This document shows, piece after piece, positions 46,553 to 59,035 of a stretch of DNA of 64,000 nucleotides. Under the pieces are notes generated by a model, which saw only the letters and a list, made by a program, of their open reading frames with translations, ran no database searches and had not been told where the DNA came from. The DNA is from Rhizomucor pusillus (taxonomy: Eukaryota; Mucoromycota; Mucoromycetes; Mucorales; Lichtheimiaceae): assembly GCA_900175165.2 (NCBI GenBank), contig FWWN02000619.1:81464-145463 (forward strand). The letters run 5' to 3'. Every line of letters starts with the position of its first letter. Positions within the stretch are counted from its first letter, which is position 1. The position numbers and the translations under genes are program-made.

Positions 46553-48253
46553 CTAGGTATTGTGTGGTATATACATGTCCCAAGGGTCGCTTGGAGGTTC
46601 AGGTATGCAAGTTGAGGTGGTTGTGCTGGACATACCCCTTGAAGACGGGGTTGAAGACGAAGAGGAGGATGGAGGCGGATCGTCTCGCTTGTCCACAAAC
46701 TCCCACAGTACGCACTCGTCGCAAGCATTGCTTTCAGGTCGACAATCCGGTAAGGGAAACTCTTGTGCGTGCTCTTCTTTTAGGATATATTCAATGACAT
46801 CTTGTATTCTGTGGGACCGGATGTCTACCCGCCATCCCTTATCGTTTACAGTGTCCCAAGTGCATAGCTAGCAGAAGATCATGTGTGTATTAATCCACTG
46901 TATATTTGAAGAAATTTGAATGAAGAATTGATTCAGCTTACCTTGCCCGTGTGGCATTTTGATTCCATTGCAAATCCGCCGTACCAGCAGGAACTGGATG
47001 GACCGACGCATGCACCGATAAATATCGGGTCTGCCGTGTGTCCAAAGTGCCACAGCGGCATCTCTACTCCGGGAGGATGTGGCAAGTGTAAACGTCGTGA
47101 CGCGAGACGATCCGGTGGTGTTTCAAACGTCACAGTTGGCACCAGGAATGTCTGGCCCACGAGACTTGCCAACACGCCGCCTAACGAATGACCCGTCAGC
47201 CAGATGGTAGCATTCGGGTATCTATCGCTGACTTCCTTGTATATTTCCTACAGAGCAAGTTTGGTAAGACAAATCTATGTGGATCTGCATGTCAAATACA
47301 CACCATCGCATGATCGTAGTAAAATTCCTTTTTGGCTATGGCTTGTTCCAAGCAAGAGCTCTCGCATAAATAATCATTCCCATGGTAGCAGTCGCACACG
47401 GGCGTCCATGCTCGACTGATTCTTGCGCAACAACAGGAGAATAACAGGTTATCCTGAGATTAAATAAGCTATCTGCATGTGTATACACCAACGTTATAAC
47501 TTACATTGATCTTATCCTTATCACCTGTAGGACCGCCACTCCACAACCCGGCGCTTGTTCCTTTGAAGCTAACCACAAGTAGAGAGTTGTCTTGATTTCC
47601 AAAGATGTGTCCTCGGATACCATCCTCTTCCCACCCAAACGAGTTATTCTATACGAGCACAATACAATTCTGTTAGATCAACTAGATAACTATTTATCGA
47701 AACGCAGAGATGATATCGTTACCAAGTTCCAGGGCGTTCCTAGATCGTACCATCCTGTTTCGTTGCATTTTTCATAGTATGCATTGTTTGTCATCTTTGC
47801 AAGAGCAAGAACCGACGGACGATGGCTTATATCTGGCATGAGATCTTGCTTCCACTGTATGTTGAAGAACGCAGTATTCTTGGCCACTGCGCTGCTGACT
47901 GATAAGCGCTCCCCCTGGGCACCATCATACTTGTACAGCTCATACATTCGACGGGGATCGTGAGCTGTCTGCAGCGTTCCCAGTTTGGAGCGAATTTGGA
48001 ATGTGTCTTGCTCAGAGCTAGCCTGCATGGGTGGCACATCAAGGCGTCGAAAGAGACCTGGAATGGGGCCTGACACTGAAGCGTGGTGATAGACACTCTT
48101 TAGCTTGAACGTTTGAACACCGTTCAAGTTATCAGCGCTGTCAGCCTTGTCGTAGGGAGCAATGAACGGTTGCTGGTGCTGGAACTGTTGGTAGCAATGA
48201 ACAATGCAAAGGTAGAGACATTGCAGTGTCGCAAGGAGCACGGGGAGATTCAT
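46553..48253 (-). CDS. atg15: Autophagy lipase Atg15
   Basis: Five exons: 47723..48253, 47505..47648, 47304..47453, 46942..47247, 46553..46867 (481 aa). An N-terminal signal anchor ([15 protein letters not shown]) precedes the class-3 lipase domain. Blocks are [50 protein letters not shown], and [20 protein letters not shown] with SLGG (catalytic Ser about 296). [19 protein letters not shown] carries the acid region and CHTGK follows. This order is specific to Atg15, which reaches the vacuole through the MVB route and breaks down autophagic-body membranes. The C-terminus is Ser/Pro-rich. The start lies 128 bp from the divergent EFG1-like gene. Confidence 0.94.
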
Positions 48254-48381
48254 GCTTCAGAAAGCTGCATGAGGAGCTGCTGCATTGGAGCGCCGCTCCC
48301 CCAAATTCTGCCACTCCTCCTGCCTGCGTTACGGTGGTGGCTTTTTCCTACTTTCGACAAGGAAGGTCAGGTTCGACCAGA
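48254..48381. promoter_or_regulatory. Short bidirectional promoter, atg15/efg1
   Basis: Only 128 bp separate the two ATGs of divergently transcribed genes. Both leaders must be very short, or transcripts overlap the other gene. No clear TATA was seen. Confidence 0.4.
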
Positions 48382-49214
48382 ATGAAACAGCAGCAGCAGA
48401 AGCAAAACACAATTTCGAAACCGCGCACGCTACCCTCGTTTGCTTCCAGAGGTCCCGGCGTCAGTGCTGTTAAAAAACGTATCCGCGATTTGAACCGTTT
48501 TCTCGCAAGGGTATGTAAAACAAATGTGTCCAAGGCACCGCTGATCCTTACGCCTGGCATAGGGTCCGAAAAATGCAAAGAAGCGCGTGGATGCACAACG
48601 TAAACTGCAAGCATTGCAAATCGAACTTCACGAAGCCACGGTAACAAAGCGAGAAACGGCCATGAGCAGCAAATATCACAAAATCAAGCATTTTGGTATG
48701 CAAAATTTCTTTATGAAGCCTAACAATACCTCGTTTCCCTGACTTGATCATTGTAGAACGTAAAAAGGCAGAGCGACGTTTACGAAAGGCAGAAGCAGCA
48801 CTAAAGGCAGCAAAGACAGACGCTGAAAAGGAGGAAGCTCAGGCACAAGTTGACCGATGCACCGTTGATCTGTTATATACCAAGCACTTCCCTCGTACGA
48901 TGCGTTATGTATCGCTATATCCCAAGGAGAATGCAGATGATCCAAAAAGCACAGCGCGGCGAGAAGAGATTCGACAAAAGATCAAACAAGTCAAAGATAA
49001 TGGCGGCGATTTTGATGCCATGGCCAAAGAGTACAGGGAAATTTATCGAAAGATCCTCATCAAGCAGGGAGAACTGCAGGAAATCAAGGAAATTGTGGAT
49101 GAAGTTGTGCCGGATGACAATGAGGATAGCAACGAAGCAGCTACAGCAGATAAGAACAAGATGGATAATGCGGAAGATGCAAATGAAGACGAAAAGGACG
49201 ATTTCTTTGAATAA
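48382..49214 (+). CDS. efg1: rRNA-processing protein Efg1
   Basis: Three exons: 48382..48510, 48563..48695, 48757..49214 (239 aa). Basic N-terminus, then GVSAVKKRIRDLNRFLAR, RKLQALQIELHEATVTK, SSKYHKIKHFERKKAERRLR, and YTKHFPRTMRYVSLYP, followed by an acidic coiled tail ending NEDEKDDFFE. This is the Efg1 pattern (KYHKxKFFERKKAERxLK), a small-subunit processome factor needed for 5'-ETS/18S rRNA processing in the nucleolus. Length agrees with fungal relatives. It shares a compact promoter with atg15 and converges on the NAM9-like gene. Confidence 0.9.
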
Positions 49215-49234
49215 CTATCGCGACATTGCGCATA

Positions 49235-49300
49235 CATAATGCATGTATACATACACGCACACGAGCATACATACGCACATTCAACAAGCAATGCATTCTT
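49235..49300. repeat. CA/TACA-rich simple sequence
   Basis: Imperfect ATAC/CACA repeats between the convergent efg1 and NAM9-like 3' ends. No gene is present here. Confidence 0.5.
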
Positions 49301-49446
49301 CCACTTTATGCTCGCACACATCCTTCCCCATCCATGGATATTGTGAAAATAATGAACATCAAAATGTACAGTTGCAAGTTTATGTATTTCTCTATCTAAA
49401 AGCACACACACATGAAAGAAATTCGATTATATCATCATTTGTCTTT

Positions 49447-50165
49447 TTACCGTCCACGAGCATAAAATTCATAAGCCAACGAGTGGAGTTCAGGAGGGCA
49501 AGGTGATGGGATCTCCGAGCGGTTAGGTCGCGATACAGGTGATCGCAAGAAAACGGTCTCGCATGTTTTGTAGTTGACTTCAAGGTATTCGGGGACAAAC
49601 ATGAAAGGCTGCGAGAATGGTCTGGGGGTGAACTTGAGTTCGGTGCCCTTTTCGCCCTTGAGCATCTCTATCGCATGTGGATCGACTGATACAACATCGC
49701 CATCTTTGAGCTTGTGCGAAGGGAAGGCCAGCTAATCTCTTTCGTGTTAAAAACTATACACGTATGCATCTGCTCTAGTTTAACTATTACCTTCTTGCCG
49801 TTCACCTTGACCTTGCCGTGTGTGCAGAGCTGTCGTGCAGCGTAGATGGAAGGACAAAAGTTGGAGCGGAAAACAACAAAGTCAAGTCGTCGCTCGAGTT
49901 CGGCGTAGTTAAGGACTGGTACGGGAGGATGGTTCTGCGCATTCACGGTAGGTAGTTTTGGGTTGAAGAACTTGTTCTTAAACTGACGCTCGGTCAATTC
50001 ATCGCCGTGGTATGCTCTCGTCTCCCTCTTTGCGATCCATTTTTGCTGGAAAAGCGTCTTATTGTTCATGTCACGGTACACTTTCGTAGCAATGTTGTAC
50101 AGGTTGTATTTGTTCCATGACATGCGTGGAAGCTTTCGTGTCAGCGAGTAAATTGGTTTTCTCAT
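49447..50165 (-). CDS. nam9: Mitochondrial small-subunit ribosomal protein uS4m (Nam9)
   Basis: Two exons, 49791..50165 and 49447..49731 (219 aa). The sequence [20 protein letters not shown] starts the S4 N-terminal region. The S4 RNA-binding domain is [33 protein letters not shown], then [18 protein letters not shown]. It matches fungal Nam9/MrpS4, a primary 16S-type rRNA-binding protein of the mitoribosome. The C-terminus ([20 protein letters not shown]) is the fungal extension. The encoded protein is shorter than yeast Nam9 (486 aa) but similar to other mitochondrial uS4 proteins. A mitochondrial targeting peptide is not obvious beyond the basic N-terminus. Confidence 0.85.
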
Positions 50166-50471
50166 GGTACGTTTGGTATGTGCTGCTGGTGAAAAAAGCG
50201 AGAAACTCCTGGTGCTCCTGGCAATTTAGTGGGATGTCAAGATTTCTGCGGTAAATATTCGTGACTTTGAATTTGACTTGTGCAAAATATTCAGTTTCTT
50301 CCTGCAGCAATAATGCAATGGCAATTTTCGTACGTTTTATGTCCAGGTATATTGTATGCAAAAAACATAAAAAATAAAGAAGAGTAAGAAGAATGCTGTC
50401 TATTTCTCTTGCTTTTCTTTGACCTCCACTTTTTCTTTCGGAAGTTGGCCTGTAAGAGAGATCCGGTCACT

Positions 50472-51829
50472 TTAGATAATTTCTTCCTCATCTTCATCCC
50501 TGGGCACTCGCCCTTCGGTTAGCAATCTCCTACGTTCTTCATCGACGGTATTGAGGTAAAAGTCCTTTCGGTCGCGGTACAGGATATAGTGTTGAGTCAT
50601 GAAGAGCAAATCGAATGCGATGGCGACAAAACCCAGTCCACTAAAAGAGATACATACTCAGTCAGAGCACTTGGACATCCCGTTTGCAAAATTCACGTGT
50701 CAAACTTACAACTTGACCGGGTTCTTTAGATCAAGTAAAGATCGAGGATATTGATCAGCTATTTACACATGGCACACCCAGCATCAATGTCAATCAACTT
50801 ACTCCAGTGACACCGCCCCAGTCACCGCTGAGGCCAGCATCCAGCAGCAATTGAGCGATCGAGAGCACACCGCCGGTAAAGTCCAAAAGAATGTTATGTA
50901 TACTCCAGCCAATTGTGGATTTTCTTCTGTAATTGAGCCACGCCTAAGAAGAGATCCAATGAGTATCTGTACATTGCAGTACTTTAAAAAATAACAAACA
51001 CATACCTGCGGGATATATTTGATAATACTGATAGCGAGCTTTACATAGCTCAGATAATACATGAGATCAATCCATTTGGCTGCGCCTGCGCCGGCTATGA
51101 TTGTCAAAAGAATTGCTCCAAAGAGCGCCGCTGCAATAAGCAATCTCGCAAAACGCGACACTCTCTGTCCTTCGTCTTTCTGGAAAAATAAGCAGCATGC
51201 GCGTCAGCAGTACATAGTAAACATACGGTTTTCTCGATCAAACCTTGTAAATGAAAGTTTGCAAGAAGGTTAGGAGGGTGATGAAAAATGCATGGAGGGC
51301 AAAAACGACATCGTTGGCCCGAACAAGATTCTCGTTGCCATTATTACGCTGTTTATCTGCACATACACGAAGTCATTTGATTCGTGGCAGTCTTCTAAAA
51401 CGGTTGCACACACTTACATTGCTCTTGTATTTCGTTGCTGCAAAAGAATGATAGGTTGTATATCTACAGTAACATTCTCCATCGTGAGTAGATGAAAATT
51501 TTTGCTCCCGCAGATCACGCATACAGAGTAGCACAGAAAACCAAGTAGATTGAGATATATGAAATCCATCGAAAGACCCTGCACGCTATTGTGTTTTCAC
51601 GCTTCCAGTTAGAATCCATCAAGCGTAAAGAATATATATATGTTGCAACCTTTTCCGCCGGTAGTTCAAGATGAGCTGTGGGTAGAAGCTTAGGGACCAA
51701 GCAGCAAAATATACCTTTGCAAGCTCCATGTTAGAAGGCGATCATTTAGCAAGCAACGCTAATGTTGTTCTTGATTACCCAGCCCATGACGCTGGACACG
51801 ATGCGCCACGCATTAGGATCATAGCCCAT
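50472..51829 (-). CDS. ers1: Cystinosin/Ers1 lysosomal-vacuolar cystine transporter
   Basis: Nine exons: 51779..51829, 51650..51714, 51525..51585, 51418..51463, 51244..51356, 51006..51179, 50803..50943, 50710..50723, 50472..50640 (277 aa; yeast Ers1 260). Two PQ-loop repeats are visible: [20 protein letters not shown] followed by [16 protein letters not shown], and [20 protein letters not shown] with [21 protein letters not shown] and the C-terminal [20 protein letters not shown] complete the family pattern. The known role is proton-coupled cystine export from the vacuole/lysosome. Exon 8 is a 14-nt micro-exon; the alternative acceptor 24 nt upstream brings a stop. The N-terminal luminal domain of animal cystinosin is missing, as in fungi. 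Confidence 0.9.
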
Positions 51830-52332
51830 GATCGTTTTTTACTGTATTGTCGGGGAGGAAAACAAAGGCGGTCGCAAGAAAGGGGAGCCGGAGCCGTGCG
51901 TGCGAATGTATAAGCGACAAGCGTACAGTATGTGTCACCATTTTGATCGCGAGGGGTCCTGTGGAAATCACGCAATTGCCTTGCTTTGGGAACGGATCAA
52001 TCAAATTATACACATTTTACATCGCATCATCTGTAGCTTGTACCACTCTGCCAACCTTTCCGATGTAGAAAATCGGTTCTCGTTCAATCATTGAGAGTCG
52101 GTGACACCAGCAGTAACTGCGGTGTAATCCCAACAGTTCGTTCCGGCGGCTTTAATTGTGGATCAGACTTCATTGGAATATCGTCAATAAAAGATTAATT
52201 GAAACATGGAGATATACAACATGACAACAACAAATGCTACCTAATTCAATTTTTCTTTACTGCTACAGTAACTAGGTTTGACATCCCTGCAAATAAGCTG
52301 GTTGGAAAGTAGTGTACATTTAATGTGACCAA
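51830..52332. other. Intergenic, ers1 promoter and Pumilio 3' flank
   Basis: About 500 bp. Short plus-strand frames (51828..52094) overlap the ers1 upstream region but have no domain and no splice support. The right half is AT-rich, as expected for a 3' UTR. Confidence 0.35.
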
Positions 52333-55269
52333 TTATTGATTCTGGAAGATCGTGTAAGGATTAGCAAAGGAGATTGGCGGTGGTTGGTAGAATGGTAAAT
52401 CATTTGCACTGTGGTTGTTTGCAGCCGTTGCGCTGCCTACCCAAGGAGGCAGATAGGCGGCAAGCATGGGGGCTACATTCGATGTAGGTGTGAAGGCTGT
52501 GCGTTGGTAAGTGTCTTGCTGTGGCTGCTGCTGCTGATGCCGCTGCTGTTGCTGGCGTTGTTCCCGATTGATCTTTCCTTGGATACGCTTGCCATAAGGT
52601 GCATTACGGATACTAGGAAGCAAGGGGCGAATGCATTCTATGAGCTAATAAACAGAAGGCATGAGTCACCCAGCCGTTGCCTTGTGAATATATCATTAGA
52701 CAATTTACCTGGCTGCGCTGCCGGGATTCGGCATAGTCCAAGGCTGTCTGTACGACGTAGTTCGCATAAGAATCTTTCAGCAGCCTATTCAGGCGGGACT
52801 TGTCGATCATTTCGGCAATCAGTAATTCCCTGGTATCGGGTTCAGCGACTCGGATGCATTTCTCAATGACGTTGGAGCTGAACTTTTGGGTCGACAGAGA
52901 CTCGACGTGACCAAGGAACCGACGGGTCAGTTCGTCGGAAAACTCGGCACTGCCGAGATCCAACACGTACTGGACGACGTAATTTCCGAACGGGTCCTGT
53001 ACTAAAGTCAATGCATGATTGATTATTTCTGCCACTAGTTGAGCCTACCCACGCGGAATTGTGTTTTAGTCATTTAATTCGGCGGAAATTTCAATATTCT
53101 CCTCCACGAACCTTTTGATGCTCTGCAGAGTGATCGATGCATCGCTGCAGCACGCAGCAGCCATGGCGATGGGTTGCCACCTCTACGCAGTTTTCACTCA
53201 CTGCGTCGTAGATGAATTGCTTATTCTCGGTAGATAGACGTTGCAAGCATCGTTGGATGACATGATTGCCATTCAAGTCTTTGATCAGCGTCACGACGTT
53301 TGGCGCAAGTGCAGCCACAACCCTGTCGATCTACAGCGCCGACCGATCCGGTTAGATCTTAACATGCTTCCGAGTAGGCCTCTGTGTTCTTCCCCTACCT
53401 GAGGCGGGATGTCCACAAACTCAATCATTTTCTGAACTGCTCTTGTTCCATGGATATTGAGTGCGATGTTGACGATTTGATCTGCTACTTGGTCAACTAT
53501 CATGGTTCGCTGTTCATCCGTGCAGTACTCCATCAGCTTCTGGCATAAGTAATTCCCGAACGGATCTGCAGCTCGGTAATGAGTTTAAATGCCCACTGCG
53601 TAGCAGTGTATAAACTGTACCTGTCATGAGCTCCACGAAATGTGGAAATACTTGCTCAAAGATTGCATCCCGTTGCTCTGAAGTTTGTTCTTCAAGCTTC
53701 TTTTGCAGGTAACGGCAACCATATTGGTCTCTGCACATGCCATAAATATCATGCACAATGTCTTCGAAGCGGATTGCAGAGTATTTGTCTTGATCAAACT
53801 GTCGTCTACTATTAGCAGCCTGTTGTTGCTGCTGCTGTTGCTGAGAGCCGCTGTATCCGGATTTGTTACTGCTAGGCGAGGGAGGACTGGATGAGCGGGC
53901 GTGAACACTTTGCTGCTGTTGCTGCTGCTGCTGCTGTTGTCGCATCAAATGTGACAGCAGTAGTGGATTTAAATGTGGTCCACCACCGCCCGTGTTGCCC
54001 ACGGAAGCAGCAGCTGCTGCAGCTGCCGCCGCCGCAGCTGCCGCGGTTGCAATAGAGCTATTTCCACCGATGCTTGCTGCCAGCGAAGCATATTGTTGAT
54101 AGAATGCAGGAGAAGGATATCCGAGTAGCGGGGGCAGCGGGTTAATGTTTGCATGCATCGAGGAACATTGGGTATCAGTGTAGGTATAATCAGGGTGCAT
54201 ATTCTCCTCTCTCAGCCGTTGCGAACCATCGAGCTTGCTCATTCTCCTTGCAGCAGCTAGATCTGGATTAGAGTACGACGGTGTGAGTCTGCCGGCCATT
54301 GACCGTTGACCTCCTCCTCTTCCTTGCTCGAGGAGTTCCAGACGCTTGTTCAGTATAGGATTAGGCACATCTGCCGAGTATTTTCGAAAGGCAGCTGCAG
54401 ATGAATGATATGGAATATATTCATGAGATACATGCAAGCTATTTCTGCTGCCGATCGTTGATGCACTACTGGATTCGGTATCTGACGACTGTATAGATGA
54501 CAATGAGATTTAGAACCAGTCAACCCATTTATCTGCTTAGAATCACATTACGTACCAGGCATGGATAGCTCTCACGTCGCATTAAACTGGGAAACGATCC
54601 CTGTGGACTATTTACGTCGTAGGAGGTTTGCATGAAGCTCGGTTCCGATGCATTGCAAATGGCCGTTGCTGCGCTTTTCCTCCGAGCTATTCCATTCTTG
54701 TTAATTTATCATCCTTACGGTATCGAGAAAATACACTGGACGTACAGCAAGTAATATGGGGTTCATGGACCGGGTTTTCGGATTGGAACAGGAACGCATC
54801 TGTCGATTGCGGAGTGAATGCCGAGCTGTCTGGAAAAAGGCCACGCATCGAGGTGGAAACGTGTCTCCTGAGAAATATGCAAGGCGTTAGCTACCCCCAA
54901 AAAAGGACATGTCAGGTTTATCCCGTATCCGATGGATGATGCTTACGACGAGGATCGCCTTTCGTCAATGTAGTTTTGGTGATCCGAAATCGTGAGGCTG
55001 TTGATAGTCGCAATCTGTTCGTCAATATCAACCATCAGATCGCTTGGTGCAACCACGTTCACGCCGCCGCTTCCAGAGCTGCTGGCACTGGTAGGAGCAG
55101 CGGTAACGTTTGAAGTGAAGGAGGGTGCGTCATCCAGCGGATGTCTGTATGACATATTTCCGTTGTAGTCTGGTTTGTGTGGTTTGCCGCAGTGCGAGGC
55201 ATTGTCGCTTGATGCTGCTACGGGTGATACCGGTGTTCCTGACGAGGCACTTGGATCGTTGGATGGCAT
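52333..55269 (-). CDS. Pumilio-family (PUF) RNA-binding protein
   Basis: Eight exons: 54947..55269, 54746..54867, 54556..54686, 53621..54488, 53399..53565, 53112..53330, 52709..53044, 52333..52644 (825 aa). Residues 1-420 are disordered, with poly-Ala and poly-Gln tracts. The PUF domain follows with successive helical repeats: DQYGCRYLQKKLEE, DPFGNYLCQKLMEY, NIHGTRAVQKMIEF, DLNGNHVIQRCLQR, HRHGCCVLQRCIDH, DPFGNYVVQYVLDL, QKFSSNVIEKCIRV, DSYANYVVQTALDY. The eight cores each recognise one base in Pumilio proteins, which bind 3' UTRs and repress translation or localise mRNA. The repeat 4 residues (N..HxxQ) and repeat 7 (S..NxxE) are standard. The tail is Gln/Pro-rich. Confidence 0.94.
53905..54055 (-). 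repeat. Poly-Gln and poly-Ala codon tracts in the PUF gene
   Basis: Pure and near-pure CAG/CAA runs encode two Q tracts (about 53825..53850 and 53905..53941), and GCN repeats encode a 13-14-residue Ala tract (about 54000..54045). These lie in the disordered N-terminal half and are likely variable in length. Confidence 0.75.
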
Positions 55270-55450
55270 GCTTTCTCCAAAATGCAGAGGATACGGGTTC
55301 GTTTATGTGGGATAAAAGACTGAGAGAAAAGAGAAAGAGAGAAAGGGAAAAGGAAGGAGGAGAAGAAAGAGGAGGCGGAAGAAGAAAGAGAAGAAGAAAA
55401 AAAGTATTATATCTCTTCATGTTATACTGCTTTTTTGCTGCTGCTGCTTG
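55270..55450 (-). promoter_or_regulatory. Pyrimidine-rich (minus strand) leader/promoter tract of the PUF gene
   Basis: Nearly pure purine sequence on the plus strand (55315..55405), that is CT-rich on the coding strand, directly upstream of the PUF start. Such CT tracts precede many starts in this window. Confidence 0.5.
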
Positions 55451-56266
55451 GATAGGACGCTTCGAAGTCCACACTACCCCCGAAAAGGGGGGGAGCAGCC
55501 ACACATTTCGGCCGCTCCATTTCTGAGTGCTCTCCCAATAAGCAGGCGGAATCAAACGGCCGATCAACCTGAATAGGAAGGTTAATGCAGCCTACATTTT
55601 GCTGCTAACCTTGTTCACATGCACAGCGGCAAGTCGCCGCTTGTTCCTTTATTAAAATGCATGTGGAATCGGTGTCTAAGGCTGTCAAGAACTTGCCATT
55701 CTATTGAGTATATATGACATCTTTTCTAAGCGTGCAACATGCTCAACAGTTTTTTGATGGAACTTTGTTGTATCCGTCATCGCGTACACAGGTACATACA
55801 TAACATACATATGGCCCCCTTATTTGTTCTGCATAAGGGTCGATAAATAATAACTACATTTTTGTGAGTATAATGCGTCGATAATATTTTGATGGCCAGG
55901 AATCCATCCAGGCCACTTGACGAGCGGCGACTAAAGAAAACACCTAACTTGGGTGCATCCACGTTTTATCACCGTCTGTAAACGAAATATATATATATCT
56001 CCACGATGTGTCGTAGCTTATCATGGAAAATGTTCCATCAATCTGTCAGGCTATTGCTTTGTTTGTATATCACATCAGCAACTAAATGATCAATCGGCTA
56101 GGGCTTGCTGTGTAAAAGACTTAAATCTGTCATCGATACCTACGGGAAGTGGCAGAACGGAAACCAAAGAAAAAAAGAAACAGACATATTTGTCACGCAA
56201 GATATTCGCCTCATGCTCTGCTGTGCGACGTGCCAGCCTTTTGTTTTGTCCTGAATTGCATGCGAG

Positions 56267-56286
56267 GCACACACACACACGCACAC
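56267..56286. repeat. (CA)n microsatellite
   Basis: CA dinucleotide run within the gene desert, with a GCAC interruption. Confidence 0.8.
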
Positions 56287-58242
56287 TTGCGCGCATACAA
56301 ACAATTACCATGCCTAAACTATACCCGATTTGTCAAATTTATATACAAATGAGGACATGCATACATACATTTCCGCAAAGCAGTGCCGATCCATACGGCG
56401 TCGATGTTCCATGAAGTTATATATATGTATATATATACCACAGCAGCCACCGTTTAGGACAACTAGAACTCGCGCCGGTGACTGGTTCGTCAAATCCAGC
56501 CCGGATCAATGACTGCCCATTTAAGAATTCACGCAGGATATCCTCTTACCGCTTGCCTTGCATTGTCATCAACCTCGATGTTTGTAACACGGGCAAACGC
56601 ATTCACACCTCACTTGATATAAGAACGGCATATTTCTTTCCTGACTTTATCATCGTTGCAGTCACTGAAACTTTGTGGATCACGCTGTTTTAATTAAACT
56701 TTCGAGCTTAAATTTTATTCCCAGCAGACTTGGTTTTCCTGTTTTAATCGACAAACCGCTAATATCTTATGCCAGTTAGTCTTTTTGATCAATCCTCTTT
56801 ATGATTGTACATAATAGACAGTTACTCTCCGTTACGATGGACCTACAAAACTATTCAAACGATGTGTAACTCAATATGGAACATTCCAAATTAAGGGGAG
56901 AAAGATAACTTCAAGTTCTTTGTATACGACTTTCTTGACAGACTAGTAGCGCTATGTCTTATGAATGCTTGGATTGCAGACCTTTGCTGTCCTCCTACTT
57001 TGACAATAATCTGCTTGACCAAAAAAGGAAAATGGTTGGCAACAGTGGATGAAGCAATGCCACCAATCAGTGTGAAAAGTCAATTGTAGCGACAAACACT
57101 GTATCAGATCATTCAAAACAATTTACATGACATCAGAGTGAGCCTTCTCCTGATGGAGATGTTATCCCCTTTAGAAATTTTATTAAAGTTGCAGATAGCC
57201 GCAGCCAATACTTTCCAAGTTATCCAACAGGGCCGCACTAATCGCGCCAGTTCTTCACACGGCGTAGAATCTTTTGGGAGATCAATCCTGCTTAACAACA
57301 TGAAAAACCGATATTCGATGTCCATCGTTCATGAAAATATGGAAGATAAAACTTAGCAACAAATCCAATGGGATGAAAGCGTTTGAATTGACGCTTGAAC
57401 GTAAAATGATCGAAGGGAACCTGAAACAACAAGACAGTTCTTCACTACTGGTAATCACACCTGTCTCTTCGTGAAATGTCATTCTATATATAAGTAGAAG
57501 AGCATATACAAATAAAAGAGGTGGGTTTAAGGACAGGCACAGGAGGACAATGATGACAAAGCAGCCAAAGAAAAGCATTGGGGCTATTTGACACGTTTGA
57601 GGAGGATGGGGAATGTTGGGACGCTTTTCAGCCCGCACCCCCACAATTGGTGCTCCGCGTCTCTTCAGAGCTAATTACCCTGACAATATTGAGCATGCCC
57701 GCCCAAACTTTCTTTTGATGTCATAGCACGAAAATGCAACGACGAAAGCGAGAGAGAGAAAATCGTATAGTCAACTCTTATCTGAGTCAAGCTGGATTGC
57801 AAAAAATCTCTACAAAATAACCCGCCTGTATAGGAAAGGAACAAAGAATTAATGGGCGCGCAACCCCACACGACGAGTCAAACCGAGTGGGGGGAGAGCC
57901 GTGCAAAACACATATGATTCCCTATTTATACAGTGTGGATGGAACGAAGGTCGCTGAGAGATCATTATTGATGCAAAGCATGAAACAAAATACCGAGAGA
58001 AACATGGATTTCCTACACAGCGAGGGCTAACGATGGAGATTTACCAAGTACATGTCCAAAACGATACTAAAACCAGATAAAGATCTTGAAATTATGTATT
58101 CTTCCTTGAGCCTCATTTCAAGTTGAGCAGATTCGACTTACGTGCACCACCTGGCGTACCTGACGATTTCTATCCAGAAAGCGTCCACCGTGACTCTATT
58201 AATTCGTTGCTGATACTGACATTGCGTGATATTGTTTTTTTC

Positions 58243-58776
58243 TTATTGCTGGATGATTACGTGCTTGTAACGGCAGCGGTAAGCTTGCCACATGCGCTTA
58301 CCGTTCCTTTTCGACTGCTGATCTGCACGAAGTATCTGTTCGGAATGGACAAGCGTTCCAACAAAATGATCAGTTTCACGGTCTGAAAACATCATTTTCA
58401 TATCATTGCTAGCCTGAGCGACTTTAATCAAGAAAGGATACCTTTGCAAAGCCTCTATGTCGAAATCGGCATAAAGTGCTTCCCCCACACTGATGTTCCT
58501 GTCCTCGGTGCGTGGGATTTCTCTGTCAGCCCTTAGTTTTCGAACTGCTTGTGTTCGCCGTAGCAATCTGGCTACATATGCCTTCGCCAACTGCGCCTGA
58601 TATTGGTCAAACTTCATCTGCTGTTTCCCGCTCTGGTCCAACCTCTGCTGGTTCTTTTGCTGCTGGTGTTGCATACAATCTCTGGCTGGAAAACGCGAAG
58701 AGGTCTGCATCCTGGGGATGGATTGGACCGGTAATCGTTTAATATTTTGAAGCAAACATACTCTCTCGCAAAGCAT
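58243..58776 (-). CDS. Orphan open frame, possible gene fragment
   Basis: A 177-codon minus-strand frame. Composition is protein-like (KFDQYQAQLAKAYVARLLRR, ADFDIEALQRYPFLIKVAQA) with no low-complexity bias beyond a Gln-rich start. No family is recognised. The N-terminus may be an exon continuing from upstream. The frame faces another orphan frame on the plus strand (58763..59035), and the two could be parts of a broken region. Could be a real, poorly conserved gene or a decayed one. Confidence 0.25.
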   Translation of the reverse strand: MLCERVCLLQNIKRLPVQSIPRMQTSSRFPARDCMQHQQQKNQQRLDQSGKQQMKFDQYQAQLAKAYVARLLRRTQAVRKLRADREIPRTEDRNISVGEALYADFDIEALQRYPFLIKVAQASNDMKMMFSDRETDHFVGTLVHSEQILRADQQSKRNGKRMWQAYRCRYKHVIIQQ

Positions 58777-59035
58777 TTGCGAACTTGAAGATCCCTTAGA
58801 ATCTGGAGGAATTGAGGAATTTCACAAGTACCTTAGATGCTCTCTACATCATGTGGAAAATCATGTACACGAACGACTCTTGGAAATTTTATTGCTTGTT
58901 ATATCGAAAAAGCAAGATGTGGAATTTCTGGGGAAGCTCGTACCGATGCCATCAATAGAGGACGATACGTACAACTCTCCCAATGTATTTTTTATGCCTA
59001 GCAAAAGGCGTCGCATATTCCTGTGCAAAAATTAG
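58763..59035 (+). CDS. Orphan open frame, possible terminal exon
   Basis: Reading from just after a stop, the plus strand is open and protein-like: ELEDPLESGGIEEFHKYLRC, then HHVENHVHERLLEILLLVIS, KKQDVEFLGKLVPMPSIEDD, ending SKRRRIFLCKN. An acceptor-like CAAAG or GAAG precedes it, so it could be a last exon, but no upstream exon was found. Family unknown. It lies back-to-back with the minus-strand orphan frame. Confidence 0.25.
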   Translation, partial: LSQSICELEDPLESGGIEEFHKYLRCSLHHVENHVHERLLEILLLVISKKQDVEFLGKLVPMPSIEDDTYNSPNVFFMPSKRRRIFLCKN

